Made by a program: the position numbers and the translations under genes. The notes beneath the pieces are model-generated. The model worked only from the letters and a program-made list of their open reading frames with translations. It searched no databases and was not told where the DNA came from. From NCBI GenBank assembly GCA_964030785.1, contig OZ034968.1:33056686-33120685 (forward strand): a stretch of DNA of 64,000 nt, read 5' to 3'. Numbering within the stretch: position 1 is the first letter of the stretch; each line of letters begins with the position of its first letter. Shown here piece after piece: positions 31,937-41,256 of this stretch. Origin of the DNA: Siderastrea siderea (Eukaryota; Cnidaria; Anthozoa; Scleractinia; Rhizangiidae).

Positions 31937-33955
31937 CTATAACTGGAATTTATTAATTAATTCATGTAAATGTTCAGCGAGAGACGATAAATTTTCACTG
32001 GCATTGGCCATTTCTTCAACAGAAGCGGTTTGTTCTTCTATTGCTGCTGATGCTTCTTCTGTAGAGGCTGCATTTTCCTCGGCGACAGAAGCGATACTAC
32101 CGATCACTTCTTCTACAGACACTATTGCCTGGTTCATATCACTACAAGCATCTTGTAGAAGCTTGGCGTTGTTTTCCGACTGGGTCATGGCATCTGATAT
32201 TTCTAGGTATTTTTGCTCAGTTTCCACGACGCTTTTGACCTGTTCAGCAACGACTGTAAAACAGCCTGGGAAGCGTCTGTTTTCAGTGTTAAGACCATCT
32301 CATCAATTTGTTTTGTCGACTGGGTTGATTGCTCAGCTAGCTTCCGGATTTCTTCTGCCACAACTGCAAAACCTCTACCGTGTTCACCAGCCCTTGCGGC
32401 TTCAATAGCGGCGTTTAATGCAAGCAAATTGGTTTGATCTGCAATAGAAGCAATGAGACTACTGGCTTCTTCAATCCTGTTAGAACTTTCGTTTGTTTTG
32501 GTAATGTTACTATATACTACTTGTGCGATGCGCTCGTTGGCTGCTGTTTTATCAGACAATTGTTTTACAATCTCTAAACCTTCATCGACAAGGGCTTTTA
32601 CTTCTACGGAAGACTTATATAAGTCGTGAATGCAGGCTGTGTCCTGATCAATTAGGTGACCTAGATGATTTAACCCCTCTGTTCCACTTTGGGTTGCCAT
32701 GGCTTGGTCGGTTGCGCCAGAAGCAATTTCAGATATGGTTTGTGCGATTTGAGCAGCAGATGTGGCCGATTGTTGTGAGGTCGCCGTCAACTCCTCTGAA
32801 GAGGCTGCAACTTGTTCTGAGGTATAAGCTACTTCCTTTAGGAGAGATCTAAGGTTATCCATTACTTTGGACATATTTTGTGTAAGCAGGCCAATTTCAT
32901 CTTTTCTATTTAATACATTTGGATCGACAGTATCCCTAAGGTTGTAACTAGCAATTTGCTGGGCGTTATTAACCACTAGGTTAAGTGGTGTGACGATAGA
33001 CCGGGTAATGCCTGTCACCAGTAGGATAGCCAACAGGAAAGAGAAGCCGCCGATGGCCATAATAATTCTATTGAGTGCTTTTACACCACTAAAAGCTTCT
33101 GATTCATCAATTTCTATTATCAGCCCTGCGTACTGGTCTCCAATTTTTACGACCCCCAAGGAACCGAAAACAGGGTTACCTAGATAGTCTTCGTATGTGC
33201 CTGTGTAGCTATAGTCCGTATTAGCTGAATGGATTGGGGCAGCTAGGTTATTGGTCGCATCGGTATCGATACTTATTTTCTGGGCAGCATCTTTTGTATA
33301 TTGCCCAAGACGTGTTTCGGTGAGCAGCATACCTGTTTCATTAATAAGGTATGCGTCACCACTTTGGCCTAATTCTGAGACCCCTTGGTGGAAAATACTA
33401 TTCATTAAAGATTGATTGATAACGATATTTACTGTCCCAACTATGACACGACTGTCGTATACTGGTGTAGAGAGAATAATTACATTATCGTTGAATAATT
33501 TTGAGGCTTTAAGAGGTGACCAATTTTGTTCTCCCTTTAAAGCTTTTTCAATGTATGGCTCAGTTGAGATGTTAGCTTTTTTTATGTCAGCATTATTTTT
33601 TGCATCTACAAGAATAATTCCTTTAGAATTGGTTATAAATATATTAGAGTACTGATACTCAGATTCTATAAGTTTTAGAAAATCTATTAACGCCTTAGAT
33701 TGATTAGGTTTTGTTTAATCCATTGATTACATTTTCGGATTCTGCAATTACCTTTCCATCACCTCTACGTTCGTTAAAGTAAGTTGATAGCTGCTCTTTT
33801 GTTAGCGTAGAGAATACAACGTTTGATTTTAGAACAGATGTTTCAAGTTCATTTGTGGCACTTCTTAAAGCAATTCCACTTATACATGGAATTGGCAAAA
33901 AGCTTACTAATATGGACAGTATAAGTAGTTTCATACCCATGTTCAGATTTTTCAT
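31937..33955 (-). pseudogene. Methyl-accepting chemotaxis protein, two frameshifts
   Basis: A transmembrane chemoreceptor readable in three consecutive frames. The start (33,955) encodes TM1 (LLILSILVSFLPIP). The outer sensory part (Cache-like) runs into TM2 ([17 protein letters not shown]), a HAMP segment and the long coiled signalling domain. The highly conserved tip is intact ([34 protein letters not shown]). The first break is near 33,706-33,712. The second is at about 32,256-32,262 in a four-A run, where one added base would restore the frame to [13 protein letters not shown]. The C-terminal repeats (EENAASTEEASAA) end at 31,937. If the breaks are real the protein is dead; the homopolymer context leaves sequencing error possible. 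Confidence 0.8.
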
Positions 33956-34120
33956 GTGGTTCCCCCATTCTTCCTTCGATACTGTAAATAATCAACATAT
34001 ATGTCTGTATAAATGTAACTAATTGACATTCTACACCATTTAACCCATAGGTTCAATATAAACTTATTGGTTTCTGTTTAATAATGCCTTGGCTTGATAT
34101 AGTATTTTTAGGTGATTCTT

Positions 34121-34444
34121 ATGAATATTGACTATAAATTAATTGGATATCGTATTAAAAAGTATCGTTTAGACAAAAAAATTTCTCAACAGAAATTAGC
34201 TGAGATTTTAGATGTTTCAAATGTTTACGTAAGTAAAATAGAACGCGGTGTCACTAAAGTGAACTTAGAAACACTTTATAAAATATCTACGATTCTTGTA
34301 GTTGATTTGAACTTGATTATTACAGGTATTGATAAAGATGCTTCTGATTATTTGGAAGTAGAACTTTTAGAAATGTTGCAACAGTGTCCGCCTGAAAGAA
34401 AAAAGAAAATTTTAGAAATAGTGAAATCTCTTATAGATTTTTAA
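34121..34444 (+). CDS. XRE-family HTH transcriptional regulator
   Basis: A 107-residue protein whose first 65 residues form a Cro/CI-type helix-turn-helix: GYRIKKYRLDKKISQQKLAE, DVSNVYVSKIERG and LETLYKIS. The C-terminal tail is helical and charged, possibly for dimerisation. The ATG at 34,121 is preceded by AGGTGA at suitable spacing; a GTG at 34,112 is an in-frame alternative. It is divergent from the chemoreceptor gene and followed by a terminator at 34,545. Targets unknown. Confidence 0.8.
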   Translation: MNIDYKLIGYRIKKYRLDKKISQQKLAEILDVSNVYVSKIERGVTKVNLETLYKISTILVVDLNLIITGIDKDASDYLEVELLEMLQQCPPERKKKILEIVKSLIDF

Positions 34445-34544
34445 CAAAGAGATGTGCTGTCTTTATAGAGCTTTAAAAAAGGCCCTGCCATGAGGGTAGC
34501 CATAAATGGCATAAGATACAACTATATATAGATGGATAAAAAGG

Positions 34545-34585
34545 AGCCCTATAGTAAGGTATATATCTTACTATAGGGCTTTTAT
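34545..34585 (+). terminator. Rho-independent terminator
   Basis: AGCCCTATAGTAAG pairs with CTTACTATAGGGCT and is followed by TTTTAT. It lies about 100 bases after the XRE gene. Confidence 0.8.
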
Positions 34586-34619
34586 AATGGCGAAATACTT
34601 ACTAACAACCAAAAATAAA

Positions 34620-34637
34620 GTAAGAAATATGTAAGAA
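34620..34637 (+). promoter_or_regulatory. Candidate OmpR-type direct-repeat operator
   Basis: GTAAGAA occurs twice with an 11-base period, about 95 bases before the start of phosphatase gene 1. OmpR/PhoB regulators bind such repeats, and an OmpR-type regulator is encoded just downstream at 36,835. The link is inferred. Confidence 0.35.
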
Positions 34638-34763
34638 ACACGAGATAGAAATGATAATTTTCCCCTTCATAATAAAATCATCGTTAGTCGTCACATACGA
34701 CAAGTTGGATTTTAAAGAAAAGAGGAAAGAGAATGAAAAAGAATACTTTGATAGTAAATATAT

Positions 34764-34903
34764 CTTATTAGACGGTTTAGTGTGTAGTATCGTGGGATAT
34801 TTTTACGAGTCGCGCCGTATTTTGGCGAGCCCGTAGGGCGAGTCAAAATACAAGAGACGAGTAAAAATATCCCACGATACTACACACTAAACCGTCTAAT
34901 AAG
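34764..34903. repeat. Perfect 43-bp inverted repeat (hairpin)
   Basis: Arms at 34,764-34,806 and 34,861-34,903 are exact complements over 43 bases (starting CTTATTAGACGG), with a 54-base loop rich in CGAG and GGGCGAG words. Confidence 0.9.
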
Positions 34904-35285
34904 GGATTTATTATTCAACTTAGCTACAAAATGGAAAAGTGGTTTATAAACTGCCTGAGTTGCGTGACAAACTAACGTGACTTCTGAGCAGCGAGTGAGC
35001 GCGCCAGCAGAGTCAGATTTCGCGCGCTTGACGTGAGGTTGTTGTTGATTGGTCAAAAAACGAAAACTTGTCAAACCTGTGTCAATCGCGCGAAGTGTCG
35101 GGATTTTATTTCAAACTTGCAAGGAAAACAAAGATGGAACAAGGCAAAACTGAATTATTTTCGGGTTTACAGTTAGATAAACAGCAATGTTCCTGGTCAC
35201 CGAGTAAAACTACGAAAAGAAAGAACTCGACAGAACAAACGGAACTCGAAAGTCAAGTCAAACAAAGTTAAACAGCACTTCAAGC

Positions 35286-35689
35286 TCAGTTATCTTCGTC
35301 CGAATCACTAACCACGGGTCGTTTTGGAAGAGATAGCGGTGGAGATTTCTGACCGACAACAATTGTGCATTTGTTGAAGACAGCTCCTGAGAAATGATGG
35401 GTTCCGTTTCCTGACTTTGACAAACAAATGACATAAAAGGTTGTTAAGTTCCTCGGCGGGAATTTCTTCAATGGCCCTTGTTTCTTTAACAGACTTGAGG
35501 TCAGTTTTTGTATTTTCTGTTGTATTTTAATACGTTTCGATTTTCTTCAATAAATAAAGAAATTTCACTGTCGTCTAGGTCATTGCTTGTCTCTAGGATC
35601 TCGTTTTCGTTAAAAACCTCAAAATTTGGTAAGCATTCATTGTTTTCATCCGGAAAAACGAGCGTTTCGGCCATTTTTTCATCGTTCAC
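35286..35689 (-). pseudogene. Internally deleted DUF3504/Crypton-like recombinase
   Basis: The minus-strand frame from 35,689 (MAETLVFPDENN, then DDSEISLFIEENRNV) is followed by KTDLKSVKETRAIEEIPAEE and LLCHLFVKVRKRNP in the next frame. This matches the N-terminal region of the recombinase at 20,716 (ELQEIPAAELQQF). It then jumps to a C-terminal tail, FSGAVFNKC and PVVSDSDEDN, comparable with ISDSDESQ there. The whole Arg-His-Tyr catalytic region is absent. Confidence 0.6.
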
Positions 35690-36834
35690 CTTGTAAGCCT
35701 AAAGCCTGACGTGGCATTTGTAGAAAACCTGTCAAACTGGTCTTCTGGAGTACAAATACCGTGGGATATTTGTACTCGTTTTGGGTGTTATTTGTACTCT
35801 ACTGAATGCAGTTGAATAATAATTGGGATTATTGGTGCTTTGTCCGTATTAGGAATAGCAAAGATATCAACAGATGCACAAATGAAAGCGATTGTTGTAG
35901 AAGAGGTAGCAGAAAAAGAAGCGGAAATTGAATCTCTTGTTACAACTGGCCATATGCCAGAGAAAACAGGTTGGGAAAGAAAAATAGAGGTTGATGGCTT
36001 AGAGAATATGCGTGATATGGGTGGTGTAAGAGGTAGCTATGGTCAAGTGGAAGAAGACATATTATATCGTTCAGAAACACTGTACTATTTAACAGATGAA
36101 GGCCTAGAGCAAATGAATGATATGGGCTTTGACACCATTATTGATTTTAGGGGCGCAGATGAAATAGAACATCATCCTAACAGGATGCCAGAAGGTGCCC
36201 GCTATATTAACCTAGCTGTAACCAACCCAGCAGAAATTGATGAATTGATTCCAAAGGAGCACCAAGCAGAGATCAGACAAGCCTTTCTAGCAGGAGATAT
36301 TGACCGGTTTAACGAACTATTAGAACACTACGATATTAATTTAGGTGAATCGAAACTAGAACGCTATGTAGAGTTTTCAAGTCTTTGGAATGGGGAATTT
36401 TCTAGGTTTATGCATATATTGTTAGAAGATGGGTCAAAGAGAGTTCTCTTCCACTGTGAGGGTGGAAAGGATCGAACAGGTTATGCAGCAGCCCTATTCT
36501 ATAAAACACTGGGGGTATTAGAAGATAAGTATATAGAAGACTTCCTATTAACCAATGACTTCACTGCAGAAAAAATGCACCAATTATTGCAAAAATGCCA
36601 GAATCGCTGTTACCAACAATTATTGCTGATGCAGCACATTTAAAAGCCTCATTTAATTATATTGATGACACCTATGGTGATTTTGATACCTTTACAAGGG
36701 ATGTCTTAAAGATTTCGGATGTTGAAAAAGAAGCACTTATTGAAAAATATATTGACTAGTGGGTATATAAAAAATAACTCAGACAAGAACTTATAGGAAA
36801 CTATAAGTTTTTGGGGTACCAAAAGGAGGCATTT

Positions 36835-37538
36835 ATGAAAGAACGTATATTAATTGTAGAAGATGATGGGGATATTCGAGAAATGATTCAAGCATTCTTT
36901 GCATCGGACTATGAATTTACAATGGCTGAAGATGGTCAAGTAGGCCTTGAAAAATTAAAAGAACAGTCCTTTGATCTCGTTATATTAGACGTCATGATGC
37001 CTAAGGTTAATGGTATTGAAATGTTACGTTTAATGAGGGATAAATACATGACACCAGTGCTTATGCTATCAGCCAAAGATACAGACATGGACAAGGCCGT
37101 TGGTCTAGGGTTTGGGGCTCAGATGATTACTTGGCAAAACCATTTTCTATGATTGAACTCCAAGCAAGAATCAAGGCCATTATTAGACGTACAAAAGTTT
37201 ATAGTAGTCCAGTTACCAGTGGTCTCTCAGGTTCAATGACCCTAGGGAATCTAGAAATTAATTTTGATGCCTACCAAGTGTCTAAAGAGGGGCGCGATTT
37301 AAAACTCACAGCCAAAGAATTTGAAATACTCAAGCTGTTTGCACAAAATCCAACCCGGGTTTATACCAAGGCCCAGCTCTATGAATTGGTATGGAGAGAA
37401 GAATTCCTAGGTGAAGACAATGTTATCAATGTTCATATGAGGCGTCTAAGGGAGAAAGTAGAGGATGACCCATCAGACCCCAAGATTATTGTTACCCTAT
37501 GGGGAATCGGCTATAAGTTAGGAGAAGAGATGTCATGA
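36835..37538 (+). pseudogene. OmpR-family response regulator, frameshifted
   Basis: The receiver domain (RILIVEDDGDIREM; phosphoacceptor Asp52 in LVILDVMMP; LMLSAKD) is followed by a winged-helix DNA-binding domain (LTAKEFEILKLFAQNP; NVINVHMRRLREKVED; GIGYKL). The start at 36,835 has AAAGGAGG upstream. Near 37,117-37,121 the frame changes at what should be GADDYLAKPF; the sequence reads as a two-base gain. It overlaps the kinase gene by four bases (ATGA). It would regulate the adjacent ABC genes if intact. Confidence 0.85.
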
Positions 37539-38449
37539 GTATAATGGCTTATATACGTTGCTTAATAGGATGTGTCTATATTTATAAATATTATAAACAG
37601 CGTTCAACATTGATAGAAATTCAGCGTTACTTGTCCAAGGAAAATGAAGAAGTAAGTGGTCATTATATTAAGTTAGCAACTGAGGACAAAACCACTCAAG
37701 CTATGTTATCTGAGTTAAATCAGCTTCTAAGTACACATAGGGAGAATTTATCCAAAAACCAAGAATTGGAACACACAACGAAACAAATGATTGCTAATTT
37801 TTCTCATGATATGAAGACGCCCTTGACAGTTATCCACGGATATTTAGAAATGGCTCTTTTAAATAATCAAATAGAAAAGGATCAACGTCAGCGTCTAGAA
37901 CGGGCATACGAAAAGACAAAAGAACTACTAACGCTCATGAACCGATTTTTCGAGTTGGCTAAGTTAGAATCCCAAGACGTGTCAATTGAATTGGAATCTT
38001 TTGACCTTTGTTCTTTCCTAAAGGGGATTATCGTGGAATTTTATCCCTCTATACAAAAGAAGGGGTTAGAAGTACAGGTCGCCATTCCAGACAAAGCCAT
38101 AGCAATTTATTCAAATAAAGAAATGATTCAGCGGATTGTCAATAACCTAGTGACCAATGCCATTGCCTATGGATTTGAAGGCGGTATCTTAGGGGTTGTT
38201 ATACGGGATTTTGATAGAGAGATAGAAATTGTTATTTGGGATAAGGGCAAGGGGATAGACAGGGCTTATCAGGATAATGTCTTCAATCGCCTGTTTACAC
38301 TGGAGGACTCTCGAAATAGGAATTATCAGGGAAGTGGACTGGGCTTAAGTATTACAAAACAATTGGTGACCCTTTTGAAGGGACAAATCGAGTTGGAAAG
38401 TAGGCCTTATGAGGAGACAAGCTTTACAGTGCGTCTACCCAAAGACTAG
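37535..38449 (+). CDS. Sensor histidine kinase (partner of the 36,835 regulator)
   Basis: A 304-residue kinase. A single N-terminal hydrophobic helix (about 5-20, YIRCLIGCVYIY) gives no large outer domain. A linker, then the HisKA box NFSHDMKTPLTV with His91, are followed by the ATPase region with the N box NLVTNAIAYG, G1 box DKGKGID and G2 box GSGLGLSI. All catalytic boxes look intact. The start ATG overlaps the regulator stop as ATGA, indicating coupled translation. The small sensor and following ABC genes resemble systems that respond to envelope stress or peptide antibiotics; that role is inferred. Confidence 0.88.
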   Translation: MSIMAYIRCLIGCVYIYKYYKQRSTLIEIQRYLSKENEEVSGHYIKLATEDKTTQAMLSELNQLLSTHRENLSKNQELEHTTKQMIANFSHDMKTPLTVIHGYLEMALLNNQIEKDQRQRLERAYEKTKELLTLMNRFFELAKLESQDVSIELESFDLCSFLKGIIVEFYPSIQKKGLEVQVAIPDKAIAIYSNKEMIQRIVNNLVTNAIAYGFEGGILGVVIRDFDREIEIVIWDKGKGIDRAYQDNVFNRLFTLEDSRNRNYQGSGLGLSITKQLVTLLKGQIELESRPYEETSFTVRLPKD

Positions 38450-38460
38450 GAGGAACTGTC

Positions 38461-39362
38461 GTGCTATTAGAATTAAAAGCCTTGACGGCTTTAGGTGAAA
38501 ATAGAGAAATTAAAAATGTGAATTTATCTATAGTACCCTATGAGGTCTATGGTATAGCCGAACTAGATGGTGATGCAAGACATGAACTCTTTCAGTCTAT
38601 TGTAGAACCAGCCAAGTATCATAAAGGGGAAGTATTTTATAAGGGCTATCCACTAAAGCTCCCTTGTGATTTTCGCGAAATTGCACTGGTTGAAGCCAGC
38701 CCATTTTTCTTTAAGGGGAAAACTGTTGAGGAACAGCTTCGCCTACATATGGCCTATTTAGGCCTCTATCAAGAGCGGGCCATAACAGATATACTTGACC
38801 AAGTCGGTCTTAGGGATAAGCAGAATGATCTGGCGGACACATTGTCTCTAAAAGATAGAAAAAAATTGAGCTTGGCCCGTGGCCTTGTTGGTCACCCAGA
38901 CCTGTTGATTGTGGATGACTTAACGGATGGCTTAGATGGTCAGACCACTAAAGAGCTTATGGCGATACTATGGCAGCTAAAAAGAGAAGGTCAAACGACG
39001 GTGCTATTTTCCACCCGAGATCTGAAACTGCTTGAAGATTTTTCAGATAGGATTGGGTGCTTAAAACAGGGACAATTGGCTGGTGAAATTACAGGAGAAA
39101 TGCTAGCCACATTCAAAAAAGAGTATTTAGAGTTTGAAACACCACAGTTAAAGGCAGTAGCTATGCTTTTACACGATACATTGGGGATAGATCAATTCAA
39201 GCGAATATAGAGCCTAATAAGGTTCGGATTTTTGAATGGTCTCTTACGCCAAATCAGTTGTTAAAGGCCATGATAGAAAAGGATGTTGACATTAGAGGCT
39301 TTTCTATAGAACAGAGAACCATAGAAGATTATTATAATCATGAAATTGAGGTGGTCAGATGA
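38461..39362 (+). pseudogene. Degenerate ABC-transporter ATPase, frameshifted
   Basis: The start is GTG at 38,461 after AGGAGGAACTGTC. The fold of an ABC ATPase is recognisable by the D-loop region LLIVDDLTDGLD and the switch-like VLFSTRD. The Walker A loop is missing: GIAELDGDARHELF stands where GPNGAGKTT is expected. The signature LSGGQ is replaced by LSLKD, and the catalytic Glu after Walker B is Asp. Such a subunit should not hydrolyse ATP. Near 39,192-39,199 the frame shifts; the tail (PNKVRIFEWSLTP, ending IEVVR) continues to 39,362. It overlaps the permease by four bases. Confidence 0.7.
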
Positions 39363-40019
39363 TTGGTTTAATGAAACTTGAACTAAGAAAACATTCCCTT
39401 AAGTGGCCCCTTCTAGCCATTGGCTTAACCAATGTTTTATGACTGGTGATTATGTATTTCGTACTAAAAAACGATGATTTTGATTTTGATGGTATATGTT
39501 TTTTATAGCAGACAATCTGATCTTGGTTGTGGCCTGTGTTACGTCTAGCGGACTATTTAACGCTTATATCATTGATAGCATTCAAACTGGAGAGTTTCAA
39601 TACCTAAATCAATATGGTATAAGCAGGGTAACATTTTTTTATGCCAAACTATTACTGATTATCCTATTGGCATGGAGTTTAAGTATAGTGACCTTTTTAA
39701 TCCTCTACACAGGTACAATTTATATACACCAAGGTTTTTGAGCAGTTGGTCATATCTGATTTCGATTATGAATTTGTATCATATTTTAGGTATTTGTTTA
39801 AGCTTTGTATTCATAGGACTGGCACCAGGCTATATGGCCCTACGTTTAAATTCCAAGGTCCTAATGATTACAGCATCTTGGTTGATTTCTCTAGCCCTAA
39901 ACTCATTAGGTGAAAATATGCTTGGTGGTTGGTATGGTAGGGAAATTATCTTTCTTGCATTTATTTATTATCTTTCTTTCTTTATGATACAGACCTATAT
40001 CGATTCTAACAAAGTCTAG
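39359..40019 (+). pseudogene. ABC-2-type permease, several breaks
   Basis: A hydrophobic permease beginning MIGLMKLELRKHSLKWPLL at 39,359. It has an in-frame TGA at 39,440, a frame change in a T run near 39,500 and another near 39,736. Membrane segments are seen in the pieces (VACVTSSGLFNAYIID, LLLIILLAWSLSIVTF, ICLSFVFIGLAPGYMA, IIFLAFIYYLSFFMI). It would pair with the degenerate ATPase. It is the most damaged bacterial gene in the window apart from those split by animal DNA. Confidence 0.7.
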
Positions 40020-40040
40020 ATAATACTAACATAAAAAAAA

Positions 40041-40088
40041 ATAGGCTATCCATAAGTGGTTTACACTCTTATGGATAGCCTATTTTAT
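40041..40088. terminator. Bidirectional terminator between convergent genes
   Basis: ATAGGCTATCCATAAG pairs exactly with CTTATGGATAGCCTAT, with A tracts before and T tracts after. Confidence 0.85.
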
Positions 40089-40091
40089 AAT

Positions 40092-41162
40092 TTATTCAAG
40101 ATATTTATCTCTTAGTTTTGCAATATCCACATCCAATACACGGATTAGGTAATAATCGATTGTGCCATACTTTTCTTGAATGGCGCCTAACATCTCATCC
40201 ATTTTTTCATAGGTCACGATGCTTTTCATAAGTGTGGTTTTCTTATTCCAACCATATTTCTCGATACGCTCCATGTCTTCTGCAATATTGTTTTTACCCC
40301 ATTTGTTTGTATCCATATAGTCACCATAGTAGATTTCAGGATCAACACCTGGGGCATGTAAGAGTAAAGCTGATGATAAACCAGTTCGATCTTTCTCACC
40401 TGCGCAGTGGTACATAATGGGCCCCTCAGCAGTTTCTAGAACATCGAAATAGCGTTTGAGGGAATCATTGTACATTGGTAAATCTTCTGAGTCTGTTTCT
40501 ATAAATAAGGCTCTTGCCTTAGGGATGTCCCCGTCTTTCATAGCGGCATAAAACTCTTCGTGATCAAAGCTGCCGGGGAATATTGGCGCAGAAATTTTCA
40601 CAACGTCATTGGAGATGAGATCAGGTTTCCCAATAAAGTTTTCTTCAGTTCTAAAGTCGATAATGGTTTTAATGTTTAAGCGGTCAAATAGCGCTCGGTC
40701 TTTATCTGAAAACTCATCTAAAGCACCTGAACGATATAAAAGACCCCATTTAAGACTTCTTCCATCATCTGTTTTGTAGCCACCCATATCCCTGAAGTTT
40801 TCTTCTAATTCAAAATTAATACGACGCTCTGAAACAATTGCATCTCCTTTTTCCCTATTAACAGCTTTAAAATAGTAACGAAGATTTGGATTTAAGTCAT
40901 CTACAGTATAGTTGGTCTCTGTCGTTTGAAAAAGGGGAATCGGCGAAAAACTGTTTGGCGTTTGGCTTTCGTATACTGTCCATGTACCAGTTTCCTTAAA
41001 TATAAAGGTGTAGTCACCATCCATCGTTCGTGTGAGTTCAATGTCTTCTGCTTCAATAATGTCATTTTTTGCAGCAGCATAAGATAAATGGTTTGGTAAA
41101 ATACTTGTCCATGCTGTTGCTAACATCCCCATAGTCAGAAGTGCTGCTAGTTGCTTTTTCAT
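40092..41162 (-). CDS. Secreted tyrosine phosphatase 2
   Basis: A 356-residue exported protein. The Sec signal peptide (MKKQLAALLTMGMLATAW, cleavage probably near SYAAA) is followed by a fibronectin-like segment (TWTVYES to YYFKAVNR, about 45-105). The phosphatase domain has FRDMGGYKTDDGR, TIIDFRTEEN and the catalytic loop HCAGEKDRTG with Cys-x5-Arg complete. It belongs to the same family as the gene at 34,733, which it faces across the two-component and ABC genes. Related enzymes act on phospho-Tyr, phospho-Ser or phosphoinositides; the substrate here is unknown. RBS AAGGAGGA precedes the ATG. The frame is intact. Confidence 0.85.
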   Translation of the reverse strand: MKKQLAALLTMGMLATAWTSILPNHLSYAAAKNDIIEAEDIELTRTMDGDYTFIFKETGTWTVYESQTPNSFSPIPLFQTTETNYTVDDLNPNLRYYFKAVNREKGDAIVSERRINFELEENFRDMGGYKTDDGRSLKWGLLYRSGALDEFSDKDRALFDRLNIKTIIDFRTEENFIGKPDLISNDVVKISAPIFPGSFDHEEFYAAMKDGDIPKARALFIETDSEDLPMYNDSLKRYFDVLETAEGPIMYHCAGEKDRTGLSSALLLHAPGVDPEIYYGDYMDTNKWGKNNIAEDMERIEKYGWNKKTTLMKSIVTYEKMDEMLGAIQEKYGTIDYYLIRVLDVDIAKLRDKYLE

Positions 41163-41256
41163 AAATTTCCTCCTTAAGATTGTTTGATGATTTAATCTTA
41201 CTGAGGAAACCTGTTATACATCTGTCTATATATATACTTACTTATTCATTACATTA

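Larger units (their letters stand above)
34764..35822 (-). mobile_element. Animal DUF3504/Crypton-like element inserted in phosphatase gene 1
   Basis: About 1.06 kb of animal-type DNA lies between two halves of a bacterial gene. The left part is a 140-base hairpin (34,764-34,903). A 13-base inverted pair, TTATTATTCAACT and its complement, sits at 34,908-34,920 and 35,810-35,822. On the minus strand the interior encodes the N-terminal and C-terminal ends of a recombinase protein but not its catalytic centre. Near the right end GAGTACAAATA is mirrored as TATTTGTACTC. The word CGTGGGATATTT is shared by the left hairpin and the right end. This looks like an internally deleted, non-autonomous copy. 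A clear target duplication was not found. Confidence 0.65.
34733..36759 (+). pseudogene. Secreted tyrosine phosphatase 1, split by an animal element
   Basis: The gene starts at 34,733 with AGAGGAAAGAG upstream and encodes MKKNTLIVN before animal DNA begins near 34,764. After 35,822 the same frame resumes with IIGIIGALSVLGIAK, the rest of a signal peptide. The mature protein follows, with NMRDMGGVRGSYGQ, TIIDFRGADEIEHHP and the catalytic loop HCEGGKDRTG (Cys-x5-Arg). It belongs to the bacterial tyrosine/lipid phosphatase group (Y_phosphatase3), like the gene at 40,092. A single-base loss in an A run near 36,591-36,596 breaks the frame; the C-terminal residues (ASFNYIDDTYGDFDTF) continue in the next frame to 36,759. 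Two disruptions make it non-functional as assembled. Confidence 0.8.
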
